From JBFFMO01 sp037968515 (lineage in GTDB: Bacteria; Myxococcota_A; Bradymonadia; Bradymonadales; Bradymonadaceae), in the NCBI GenBank assembly GCA_037968515.1, contig JBBKVQ010000100.1, positions 1 to 20,530 of the forward strand: 20,530 bases of DNA. Reading direction: 5' to 3'. Positions 8,340 through 15,357 of this stretch are shown piece after piece; position 1 is the first letter of the stretch; every line of letters begins with the position of its first letter. The notes under the pieces are model-generated. The model did not search any database and had not been told where the DNA came from. It was given only the letters and a program-made list of their open reading frames with translations. Both the position numbers and the translations under genes were made by a program.

Positions 8340-8380
8340 TTAATGCGTGGGCGAGAACGCATCTGCGGGCATTGCGATTT

Positions 8381-8400
8381 GATGGTGAATCATTCCCATC
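8381..8400. promoter_or_regulatory. Imperfect palindrome upstream of the Asp-rich lipoprotein
   Basis: GATGGTGAATCATTCCCATC is a quasi-palindrome: GATGG/CCATC outer arms, GAAT/ATTC inner arms and a single unpaired base. It lies 50 nt before the lipoprotein start in a 110-nt gap. With almost no loop it fits an operator for a dimeric regulator better than an RNA hairpin. Function is not shown. Confidence 0.25.
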
Positions 8401-8449
8401 TGTCCAAGATTTCTGTATGCAGGTCCGCTAGTTATTAAGGAGACGCACG

Positions 8450-9715
8450 ATGAATCGGATTTTTGCCTTGGCTCTGCTCGGCCTACTCAGCACCGCGGCT
8501 TGCTCGGACGACCAAGCCGCCACGGTCACGGATGCCGGAACGGACGCTCGTGTCATCACAACCCCCGACCTTATTACTGCTGACGTTGCGACCGATGGAC
8601 CAAGTTCAGACGACGTGGGTGTTGATGCCGAGGTCGATCTGGGCAACCAAGGCTGCTGGCCAACGTCGGCCGCCAACCGAGTTCGCAAGCTTGTGGTTTC
8701 TCGTCCTTACGATGATGACGCCATGCCCTCGGGTCTGTTTGTGCTTCATGATGTCGCGCTAGACGGCAGTATTTCACCACCATCGGGACAATTTACGTTG
8801 GCACGAGCCAGCCAAGGGAAGATTCAGTTCACCCCCGATGGGTCGGTTGGATACGTTCGACTCGACGACGGGAAAATCGGCGCTTTTCGCATTTTGGCCG
8901 ACGGCTCCACTGAAATCATCCATCAGGCCTTTCAGCCCGGCGAATACGTCTCCCAGGTCGTCATCGACCCGGCCGGCGAGTACCTCTATATGATCACGGT
9001 CGGTTTCAGGAATGTGAGCGGCGGGATCTACCGCGCAAAAATCGACTGTAAAACAGGCGAATTGACCGACCAGGGACTCATTGCTGCCGCGAAACTGGCG
9101 TACGGAATGGAATTTATTTCTCCGACCAGCGCTTTTGTCGAAGCTTTTGACATCGCCGATACCGAGGTTCTGGGCCACGTTCACGAGCTCACGGTCGGCG
9201 AAACGATCACGCGCGTTAAGAGCGGTGTCGCGTTCACCACCGAAGATGTCGGCCTGGGCGGTTTTGCGGTCACACCCGACGCGAAGTTCGCCATCGTCGG
9301 GGATACCGGCCTGTTTAATACCCATAGTGTGAGCGTCGTGTCTTTGACTCCGACCATTGCCCCTGTGCAGAATTTTCCCGCAGAAGATCCCTACGATATT
9401 GCCGTCTCGCCCTTTGGTAATGCGGCTGTAGTGCTGGAGTCTCAGGGCGATAATATCCAGGTCTACGACGTCGACACCACTAAGTCAGAGCCCTTGTCAC
9501 TGCGAGGCGAACTGCAAACCGCTGCTCCAAAACTATTACCGACTGACCTCGTGATGGTGCGGCGCGGCGATTTAAATGGCCACGCTTTCGTGACCGAAAA
9601 TGTCGGAATTCGGCATATTGTTTTTAGGCCTTCCGGCACCGTCGAAGATCTTGGCTTGACCTCAAACGGCGCGGGATTGGCTGGCATCAGTGGCGCCATT
9701 GGCGTACAGCCCTAA
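8450..9715 (+). CDS. Asp/Thr-rich lipoprotein with predicted beta-propeller
   Basis: This is a 421-residue predicted lipoprotein. The signal MNRIFALALLGLLSTAAC places the lipidated Cys at 18, and an AAGGAG site lies 7 nt before the ATG. Residues 19-66 are a disordered Asp/Thr/Val-rich spacer of the sort common on Myxococcota-like surface lipoproteins. From about 70 onward there are repeated blades of the lactonase/YVTN beta-propeller type, such as FTPDGSVGYVRL, IDPAGEYLYMITV, VTPDAKFAIVGD and VSPFGNAAVVLE. In that fold PDG/PAG turns recur every 40-50 residues. Some relatives are enzymes, but no catalytic residues can be assigned here, so binding or structural roles are equally possible. The SUKH gene follows after 15 nt and is likely co-transcribed. 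Confidence 0.82.
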   Translation: MNRIFALALLGLLSTAACSDDQAATVTDAGTDARVITTPDLITADVATDGPSSDDVGVDAEVDLGNQGCWPTSAANRVRKLVVSRPYDDDAMPSGLFVLHDVALDGSISPPSGQFTLARASQGKIQFTPDGSVGYVRLDDGKIGAFRILADGSTEIIHQAFQPGEYVSQVVIDPAGEYLYMITVGFRNVSGGIYRAKIDCKTGELTDQGLIAAAKLAYGMEFISPTSAFVEAFDIADTEVLGHVHELTVGETITRVKSGVAFTTEDVGLGGFAVTPDAKFAIVGDTGLFNTHSVSVVSLTPTIAPVQNFPAEDPYDIAVSPFGNAAVVLESQGDNIQVYDVDTTKSEPLSLRGELQTAAPKLLPTDLVMVRRGDLNGHAFVTENVGIRHIVFRPSGTVEDLGLTSNGAGLAGISGAIGVQP

Positions 9716-9730
9716 CCACAGGACGAACGA

Positions 9731-10297
9731 ATGAATCTGCCCACTTTAATCGACGAATATGTTGAAGCGCTGCAAACCGCCGGAGTAAAGACACCCTTTA
9801 CCCCATTCCCCCCGGCCACTGATGCCGACTTGGAAGCGTTAGAGGCTGCCTGTGGTACGTCCCTTCAATCGGGTTTGGGCCCATGGTTGCGGCACGTAAC
9901 GTGCGCGTTGCCGTTCCAAGGAAACTACGAAGCCGTGCCTATCTCATCGATTTTGGAGCGAGTTAAGTCCACAAAAACAATCGATTTTGCCAAACATCTG
10001 TCGAATATTCAGAGTTGGAATGACGGTCGATTCGAAAATGGAAAGTTGGAACGGACCTATTGGCAGCCTCAGTGGATTGGAATCGCACGGGATGGTTGCG
10101 GCAACGAATATTGTGTCGACCTCGCACCAGGGCCGACGGGCTCCGTTGGGCAGATGTTGGCGATGGAGTTTCAGGATGGTCAGGGGCCCTACGTGGCCCC
10201 GTGGGCCAATTTGGAAGCCATGCTGCGCGCCCATTTGGCTCGGGTCATCGATGGAGATTTCACGATAGATGAAGATGGATTCATCGAATTTGAGTAA
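9731..10297 (+). CDS. SMI1/KNR4 (SUKH) family protein
   Basis: This is a 188-residue cytoplasmic protein with no signal peptide. An AGGA site lies 7 nt before the ATG. The SUKH signature is visible as an N-terminal helix pair (PPATDADLEALEAACG, 27-42), a PISSIL segment (70-75), the core WIGIARDGCGNEYCVDLAPG (115-134), then a Gly-rich turn and MEFQDG, and a C-terminal helix (ANLEAMLRAHLARV). It closes with an acidic tail. In bacteria SUKH proteins are often immunity proteins against polymorphic nuclease or deaminase toxins, but many family members have no known partner. No toxin gene is in the window. Its partner by context is the upstream lipoprotein, 15 nt away. The family assignment is fairly secure; the immunity role is not. 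Confidence 0.8.
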   Translation: MNLPTLIDEYVEALQTAGVKTPFTPFPPATDADLEALEAACGTSLQSGLGPWLRHVTCALPFQGNYEAVPISSILERVKSTKTIDFAKHLSNIQSWNDGRFENGKLERTYWQPQWIGIARDGCGNEYCVDLAPGPTGSVGQMLAMEFQDGQGPYVAPWANLEAMLRAHLARVIDGDFTIDEDGFIEFE

Positions 10298-10328
10298 TGT
10301 TTTTTGGAAACGCCGTTTGGGTTTTAGG

Positions 10329-10334
10329 TTGACA
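10329..10334 (+). promoter_or_regulatory. Consensus -35 box TTGACA upstream of the OmpA lipoprotein
   Basis: A perfect TTGACA lies in the 87-nt gap before the OmpA-domain lipoprotein. At ideal spacing only a poor -10 is present (TTTTAA at 10353-10358). The better TATAAA at 10364-10369 is 29 nt away, too far for standard sigma-70. This may be a promoter dependent on an activator or an alternative sigma factor, or a chance match. Confidence 0.3.
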
Positions 10335-10384
10335 AAGTCGTCGCAGCGGTGGTTTTAAGCCATTATAAACCTGAAAGGAAAGTT

Positions 10385-11038
10385 ATGAAGAACAAGATGA
10401 TTTTGGTGTGTTTCTCGTTGATGCTCGGTGTTGGTTGCGCTGGTTCGCAGCAAGTAGACAACTCGGCTTTGACCAAATGCGAAGCGGATCTCGCTCAATT
10501 GCAGGCCGATAATGCCGCATTGCAAGCCCGTGCAGATAAAGCCGACGCACTCGCCGCGGATCGTGAAAAGAACCTCGCTTCTTTGCGTGCATCACTCAAA
10601 GAATTGATCGATGCCGGAACACTGAAAGTGGTCGTTCGCAACGGCCTTATCGTGCTTCAACTTCCGAACCAGATTCTGTTTGCTTCCGGTAAGGCAGTCC
10701 TGAAAGAAGAAGCTACTGAAACGCTGAATAAAGTCGCGACCGCACTCAGCTCGATTTCTAATCGCCGCTTCTTCGTTTCGGGTCACACCGACAACGCGCC
10801 GTTTGACAAAGCTATCTTCAACTCAAACTGGGAGCTTTCGGTTAAACGAGGGCTTAACGTTCAGACTGTTCTTTTGGCCGGCGGCGTCCCGGCAGCCAAC
10901 CTGGCTGTGGCCGGATTTGGTGAGACCGACCCCATCGCTTCGAACGACTCGCCTGAGACCATGGCCGAGAATCGTCGCATTGAAATCATTTTGATGCCTG
11001 ACGTTAGCGCGCTGCTTCCAGAGCTCGCATCGAAATAA
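10385..11038 (+). CDS. OmpA/MotB-type peptidoglycan-binding lipoprotein with coiled coil
   Basis: I take the ATG at 10385, preceded by AAAGGA 5 nt upstream, rather than an in-frame start at 10349, because only it exposes the lipoprotein signal MKNKMILVCFSLMLGVGC (Cys18). The mature 200-residue protein has a heptad-rich coiled coil at about 30-75 (LQADNAALQARADKADAL). The OmpA-C domain spans 90-205: FASGKAVL (99-106), GHTDN (133-137), the wall-binding-region Arg155 in LSVKRG, GFGETDP, and NRRIE (196-200). The domain resembles MotB and Pal-like lipoproteins. The protein is expected to be anchored in the outer membrane and tether it to peptidoglycan. A strong terminator follows 19 nt after the stop, so it ends the transcription unit. 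Confidence 0.93.
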   Translation: MKNKMILVCFSLMLGVGCAGSQQVDNSALTKCEADLAQLQADNAALQARADKADALAADREKNLASLRASLKELIDAGTLKVVVRNGLIVLQLPNQILFASGKAVLKEEATETLNKVATALSSISNRRFFVSGHTDNAPFDKAIFNSNWELSVKRGLNVQTVLLAGGVPAANLAVAGFGETDPIASNDSPETMAENRRIEIILMPDVSALLPELASK

Positions 11039-11056
11039 TCTTTCGAATTCGTGCAC

Positions 11057-11090
11057 AAAAACGGCAAGCGAGAGCTTGCCGTTTTTGTTT
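11057..11090. terminator. Bidirectional rho-independent terminator
   Basis: A perfect 13-bp stem (AAAAACGGCAAGC / GCTTGCCGTTTTT) caps a GAGA tetraloop of the stable GNRA class. The arms are A/T-rich at the base on both sides, giving a T-run in either direction. It lies between the convergent OmpA lipoprotein (+) and the GNAT-deacetylase gene (-) and should end both transcripts. Confidence 0.95.
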
Positions 11091-11112
11091 CTTGAATAAT
11101 TAATGCCGCTAA

Positions 11113-12855
11113 TTAAATTTCGTGCCCGCGCCAAAGTCCGGTGAAAAACCGACGAGCATTTGTACCAAGTACTTTGGTGTCGTAACCACCCTCCTGCACC
11201 ACAACTGTGGGCAGATGGGCCTCGCCAATTAGCCTTCCGAGAGTCTCAAAATCCGCCGCTGCGAGCGACCAAGTACCGGTGGGATCTTTTTTCGCGGTAT
11301 CGAGGCCAAGGCTTATGACCAAAGCCACTGGTTTATGCTTTTTTGCCCGCGCCAGCGCCGCCTTTAGGGTCGTGATATACTTTTCGACTGTGATCGTTTC
11401 TGGCAGCGGATAATTGACGTTAAATCCTAGCCCTTCGTCCTCGCCTAACTCGTCGGAAAATCCACAAAAGTAGGGGTAAGCGAAGGTCGGGTTTCCGTGG
11501 ATTGACAGCGTCAGAACATCGGAGCGTTTGTAGAAGATATCCTGCTGACCGTTGCCGTGATGATAATCAATATCAAGCAACACAACTGGGCCCAGTTTGG
11601 TCAATTCATGCGCGGCGACCGCTGCATTATTTATGTAGCAGAATCCTCCAAATGCGCCGTATTCCGCATGGTGCCCGGGCGGGCGGACCAATGCATACGC
11701 CATCGGCGCACCTGCGGCGACAGCCTTTGCTGCCGAATAGGCGCAGTCAGCAGCCACACGGGCAGCATGCCAAGCGTTTTTGCTCATCGGTGTAAACGTG
11801 TCGATGCAGTAATAACCAACCCGGGTCTCTAGGTCCTTGGGTTTGCGTTTCGCATTACGAATTGGGAACACGTACGGATATACCGACTTGTCTGCCGTCA
11901 GGGATTCGCTGAGCTTTTTCAGGTAACGAACCATCTCAGGGTCATGAACCCCAAGAATGGCGGCCTCGGGCGCTCGAGTGACCTCACTGGGCGTAAATAG
12001 TTCTGTTTTATCCAGTTCGCGCTTGATGGCGGTGATGCGCGCGGGCGTTTCGACATAACCCCGTTCTTTTACGTGATGAATATCGTGCGAAGCATGGGTG
12101 AACAGAGCGATTCGTTCGTCCACCGGCACTTTCAGAATGTCTTGTGCAATTTCGTCGGCTGCTAAATATCGCGGCTCACGAATTCGTATCGGGTTGTCAG
12201 TGAACGACGAGACCACCGCGTTGCGGTACTCGGGCGGACAAATCTTGGGATATTTTCTTGTCAGGATTGCCTCGGCAATCTGCTGGGTTTCTTTCGGCTT
12301 GAGTTTTGTTCCCTGGCCAAGGTCGTCAAACACCAGCATCGGTGGCATATCTCCCGGTTCTGCATTCGGCAGCTCAAGCTGCCAGTTGGACCCGATGATG
12401 GGGCGCGCGCCAAAGCGCTCGTAAAAACGCATTCGGGCGACGTTCTCTTTAAATGCCGCGTCTGAAGAACACTGGTCTTTTTCGTCGGGCAAGCACTCCA
12501 TAAAGATGCCCGGAACATCAAGCTGTTTTGCCGATTCCCGGACACGCTGATAAAGGGCAGCACCAATTCCACCGCGTCCATCTCGCGTGGCTGAAATGAA
12601 ATCCAGCCAAAATAGTCGCACGTCGCTGGCATGTTTTGCGTAGGCAAATCCGCGCAATTCGCCGGCGCTGCCTTCTGCCACCCAAAGAATGCTTCGAAGT
12701 TTAGAGGTGTGCGGGTCGCGCAGTTTTCCGGGCAGTCCGTCAATTTCCGATTGGCGCACATCCGGGAACCGATCCCGCATCAAAGCTTGTACTTGCTCGA
12801 TGGCGTGAAGGTTTGTCGGCAGGAGATCATCGTGAATACGTCGAATTCGAAACAT
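11113..12855 (-). CDS. Fusion of GNAT acetyltransferase and acetylpolyamine amidohydrolase/HDAC-type deacetylase
   Basis: This is a 580-residue bifunctional protein. Residues 1-165 are a GNAT fold with the acetyl-CoA pyrophosphate motif RGGIGAAL (94-101) and a C-terminal RFYERFGARPI segment. After a linker, residues 245-580 match the class II HDAC/acetylpolyamine amidohydrolase family: GYYC, RPPGHHAEYG (391-400) with the His395/His396 dyad, DIDYHHGNGQQDIFY (428-442) with zinc ligands Asp430 and His432, the third zinc ligand Asp519 in LGLDT, and Tyr558 in EGGYD. All catalytic residues are present. The deacetylase half would remove acetyl groups from polyamines or lysines and the GNAT half would add them. 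The start is fixed by an in-frame stop 15 nt upstream, with GAGGG 9 nt before the ATG. It is probably downstream of the membrane protein gene in a three-gene cluster. Confidence 0.95.
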   Translation of the reverse strand: MFRIRRIHDDLLPTNLHAIEQVQALMRDRFPDVRQSEIDGLPGKLRDPHTSKLRSILWVAEGSAGELRGFAYAKHASDVRLFWLDFISATRDGRGGIGAALYQRVRESAKQLDVPGIFMECLPDEKDQCSSDAAFKENVARMRFYERFGARPIIGSNWQLELPNAEPGDMPPMLVFDDLGQGTKLKPKETQQIAEAILTRKYPKICPPEYRNAVVSSFTDNPIRIREPRYLAADEIAQDILKVPVDERIALFTHASHDIHHVKERGYVETPARITAIKRELDKTELFTPSEVTRAPEAAILGVHDPEMVRYLKKLSESLTADKSVYPYVFPIRNAKRKPKDLETRVGYYCIDTFTPMSKNAWHAARVAADCAYSAAKAVAAGAPMAYALVRPPGHHAEYGAFGGFCYINNAAVAAHELTKLGPVVLLDIDYHHGNGQQDIFYKRSDVLTLSIHGNPTFAYPYFCGFSDELGEDEGLGFNVNYPLPETITVEKYITTLKAALARAKKHKPVALVISLGLDTAKKDPTGTWSLAAADFETLGRLIGEAHLPTVVVQEGGYDTKVLGTNARRFFTGLWRGHEI

Positions 12856-12859
12856 ATCG

Positions 12860-12879
12860 GAATACCCTCATGAGGATTC
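12860..12879. promoter_or_regulatory. Quasi-palindrome overlapping the ribosome site of the GNAT-deacetylase gene
   Basis: The 20-bp stretch GAATACCCTCATGAGGATTC has a perfect 10-bp palindromic core, CCTCATGAGG (12866-12875), flanked by GAAT/ATTC. One arm on the minus strand supplies the GAGGG Shine-Dalgarno for the start at 12855. It could be an operator, or a site where protein binding blocks translation. Function is inferred from position only. Confidence 0.3.
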
Positions 12880-12944
12880 GCCAATGCGATACTCCTTTGT
12901 GGCGGTTCGGTCTATGATCCCTGACGTGTTTTTTGCGCGCGGAA

Positions 12945-13700
12945 TCATCCGCCCGAGTAGAGTTCGTCGCCCGAACCGGTTCGCCAGGCAGCGCCCACGG
13001 CCAGAGCCAACCACAACAAATCAAAAAACGAGAAATCTAGTTTTTCTTCAAGTGATGACGATGCCAGGATGTCGTCTGCGAATGGTGCAGCGATTTGCTT
13101 GCGGTCCTCTATTGGCATGCGTGCGGCCCTCTGCTCGAGTTCGGCGTCGAGCAGGGTCATCCGGTCAGCAAGCTCGGGAGCCGGCACGTCTCCTTCCTGC
13201 GCGTTATCGTACCAATCCGTTATCTCAGGGTCGATTAGACCCTTCTGGTGTTCTACTCGGTAGAGGGCAGTCCCCATGGTTTTTGTGTCTTTCGCGATTT
13301 CTTCGGTAAGTTGAATCGGCAACACTAGGGCAACGATCAAAATCTTGGCCGTGAGCAATCCAATGATCGCCAAACCCACCGCCAACCCGCCCGTGACTTG
13401 GTCGGCCGCGCCCGCGCCCTGCGCAACAGCAAAGCCAGTGAGCCCACCGACGCCGACGGCGAGATACCCAATTTCGAATCCGGTAAGTCCGACGATCGCA
13501 GCCCAAAGGCCAGCGGTCACCAACGAGGCGATGAGCCCAAGGACAGCTGCAAGAACAAACCTCGGCTTAGTCGGAACGCGATGATCGTCCCAATCTGCTT
13601 CGGCTTCTTCAGTGTCCGCAAAAAATTCTTCATCTGGCAATTCAGTCACAGGTGACCCCCACAGGTATCGTTTAAAGTATGCGTGGGACAGTGACGGCAC
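12945..13700 (-). CDS. Uncharacterised multi-pass membrane protein
   Basis: I do not recognise a named family. The longest frame starts at a GTG (13700) and gives 251 residues. A second GTG at 13649, with GGGG 9 nt upstream, would remove 17 residues, so the start is uncertain. The N-terminal 45 residues are acidic (EEFFADTEEAEADWDD). Three hydrophobic segments follow at about 47-70, 76-96 and 104-128, rich in Gly/Ala. A charged cytosolic-like region spans 130-222, and a final hydrophobic helix (FFDLLWLALAVGAAW, 225-239) ends in a short Gly-rich tail. Such FDLLW...A.GAA endings recur in small membrane proteins of related phyla, but no activity is assigned to them that I know of. It lies 23 nt after the NTF2-like gene and 89 nt before the GNAT-deacetylase gene, all on one strand. 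Confidence 0.75.
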   Translation of the reverse strand: MPSLSHAYFKRYLWGSPVTELPDEEFFADTEEAEADWDDHRVPTKPRFVLAAVLGLIASLVTAGLWAAIVGLTGFEIGYLAVGVGGLTGFAVAQGAGAADQVTGGLAVGLAIIGLLTAKILIVALVLPIQLTEEIAKDTKTMGTALYRVEHQKGLIDPEITDWYDNAQEGDVPAPELADRMTLLDAELEQRAARMPIEDRKQIAAPFADDILASSSLEEKLDFSFFDLLWLALAVGAAWRTGSGDELYSGG

Positions 13701-13723
13701 GAAGCCTGTGAGTCAAGAGTTCG

Positions 13724-14203
13724 TCAGTTTTTGACGTCACCCTTTGCCGCTCGCCAAGCCGCCAAACGTTCGGATGCTGTTTTTTGAATTTTCGATTTCA
13801 AGAAAGGAGTCCAGCCTAAAACAACTCCGGGCGCGCCAAGGGCTTGTCGGGACCAGCGCCAAAAATCGAAGACGTCGTTATGTACCTTGATTTTGCCGTC
13901 TTTAAATTCAAATCGGGCGTAGATGATATTATGAACTTGTCGGCCCGTAGCAGAAAACGTGTACCAGGCATCCCAGCGGGCTGAACCAGTTTGGTCGTCG
14001 GCTTTGACCTCGGAAACTTCGATTTTGAGTTCCGGAGCTTCACACAACATGGTCCACATCGCACGCACTCCTTCCCCGTCAAGGTTGGGAAACACCGGGT
14101 CTGAAAACGTTGCGTTTTGATCGTAGTGCGCAGTCATTTTGGCGGCGTCTTTTTGGCCAAATGCCGTGTAAAACGCGTGAATTATTTCTTCATTGGGGTG
14201 CAT
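13724..14203 (-). CDS. NTF2/SnoaL-like small protein
   Basis: The product is 159 residues, taking the ATG at 14203, which has AGGA 6 nt upstream; the in-frame start at 14224 lacks this. The SnoaL/NTF2 pattern is clear: an N-terminal helix (EEIIHAFYTAFGQKD), the AHYDQNATFSDPVF strand, a helix at GEGVRAMWTMLCEA, then antiparallel strands (KIEVSEVKADD, SARWDAWYTFSATG, NIIYARFEFKDGKI) and a terminal VFDFWRW. Members of this cone-shaped fold act as isomerases, cyclases, hydrolases or pure binding proteins, so a reaction cannot be assigned. It is the first gene of a same-strand group with the membrane protein (23-nt gap) and probably the GNAT-deacetylase gene. There is a basic C-terminal helix (KSKIQKTASERLAAWRAAK) beyond the fold core. 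Confidence 0.85.
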   Translation of the reverse strand: MHPNEEIIHAFYTAFGQKDAAKMTAHYDQNATFSDPVFPNLDGEGVRAMWTMLCEAPELKIEVSEVKADDQTGSARWDAWYTFSATGRQVHNIIYARFEFKDGKIKVHNDVFDFWRWSRQALGAPGVVLGWTPFLKSKIQKTASERLAAWRAAKGDVKN

Positions 14204-14653
14204 TGGGCGTCCTGAATCGGGCAAAACGATAGATTCGCACGTTTATCAGTCGACGAGCAGGTAAATTCAACATGTTGGCTGCCACGCAGTGAGGTTTAGG
14301 TTGAAGGACAGCGTGATTTACTTGCAAGTAGCGCGAGCAAAAAGGTGACTTACACCCCGGCCGAGGTGCGTCAGATGTCGTTACATGACGGTGTGGCAAT
14401 ATGACGTTGTGATGGTGAGAGATCGGCCATCCATGTGCGGATCTTACGGAGGTCGGGGGTCACCGCTCGGCCCTTCAATCACAATCAAGTCGAACACTGT
14501 TCTGATGTACGACTTGGCGAACTTCAAATACAGACTTCATTTAATTAAGTGTTTGTTTTTATTTGTTTAATTAGGAGTGGCTGTTTCATTTTGTGACCGT
14601 TTTTGTTATTCAGGACAGAATAGTGCAGACGACTAGACGATAGGGGTATGGAA
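14204..14653. other. Non-coding divergent intergenic region with AT-rich promoter zone
   Basis: These 450 nt between the NTF2-like gene (-) and a small lipoprotein gene (+) contain no credible gene; the small frames inside have no ribosome site or recognisable protein. The left part is of ordinary composition. A 7-bp inverted repeat, CAAGTCG (14486-14492) and CGACTTG (14510-14516), encloses 17 nt. The segment from about 14525 to 14615 is markedly AT-rich and carries TTTAATTA twice (14540-14547 and 14566-14573). It probably holds the promoters of both flanking genes. I see no tRNA, riboswitch or transposon end. Confidence 0.6.
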
Positions 14654-15340
14654 ATGTTGAGAACAAACGTGTGGTTGGCAGTTGGCATTTTGGCCGTGGG
14701 CTGTTCGTCCACGGACGGGGAGCAAGCTGCTGTATCGTGGCCAGTCAAAGCAGAGGTTGTCGCAGCATCCGAACCAACACCACCTGCAGAACCCGCAGAA
14801 CCCTCAGGTTTGGAGGGTGTTACCATTCTTCGCGCGTCGGCTGACGATCCGTTTTACAACCATAGCATACGTTTTTACCGCGATACGCCCAGAGTAGATG
14901 GCGAAATTCAATGTGCGGGATTGAGGGCAGACTTTGACCTGCCAGTAAAAGAAGACCGTATTATCGTCTTACCGCGTTCATTGACGCGAACAGATGAGGT
15001 CTATGGTTTGGAGATCAAAAAAGGATCCCGACTGACATCGTGGGTGTGGGAATCGAGAACTGGCGTCGTGTGGGCAACAACCCTTCCCGAGTTCGGCCCG
15101 TTTTCTTCGGATCGTCAGCTTAAAATATCCTTTTATCCATATAGCTCGGAAATGCCCGAACAAGTTCGCGACGGTATGTTGGAAGTCCTTGGCGGATCCT
15201 GTGGTCCTATCCCTCAAGAATTGACCGAACAAATGGAAAGTCTACCTGCCGAGATTGATATCGAAGTGCACGCAAACGGGACGACAAATATCGTGAAGAT
15301 GGCTTTGGATGACACCTATATCTACAGAGAGATCCAATGA
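14654..15340 (+). CDS. Small lipoprotein of unknown function
   Basis: The product is 228 residues. Two in-frame ATGs lie at 14648 and 14654; AGGGG at 14642-14646 is only 1 nt from the first and 7 nt from the second, so I choose 14654. The signal MLRTNVWLAVGILAVGC puts the lipidated Cys at 17. A Pro/Glu/Ala-rich spacer (EPTPPAEPAEPSG) follows, then a compact globular part with strand-like segments (HSIRFYRD, EDRIIVLPR, QLKISFYPYSS) and two cysteines (QCAGLR and GSCGPIP) that could pair in the periplasm. I recognise no family. It converges on thrC with 17 nt between stop codons and no intrinsic terminator between them, so the two transcripts may overlap. Confidence 0.75.
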   Translation: MLRTNVWLAVGILAVGCSSTDGEQAAVSWPVKAEVVAASEPTPPAEPAEPSGLEGVTILRASADDPFYNHSIRFYRDTPRVDGEIQCAGLRADFDLPVKEDRIIVLPRSLTRTDEVYGLEIKKGSRLTSWVWESRTGVVWATTLPEFGPFSSDRQLKISFYPYSSEMPEQVRDGMLEVLGGSCGPIPQELTEQMESLPAEIDIEVHANGTTNIVKMALDDTYIYREIQ

Positions 15341-15357
15341 CAATTTCTTTACAGAAA

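Noticed and set aside
9731..10297. Toxin-immunity module
   Set aside because: The SUKH protein alone does not make a module; no nuclease, deaminase, Rhs, WXG or secretion-linked toxin is encoded nearby.
14385..14570. Short open frame of 61 codons in the 14204-14653 gap
   Set aside because: No ribosome site, no recognisable protein features, and its end lies in the AT-rich promoter-like segment.
15341..15357. Terminator between the small lipoprotein gene and thrC
   Set aside because: Only a TTTCT/AGAAA stem without G-C pairs exists in the 17 nt, too weak for intrinsic termination.
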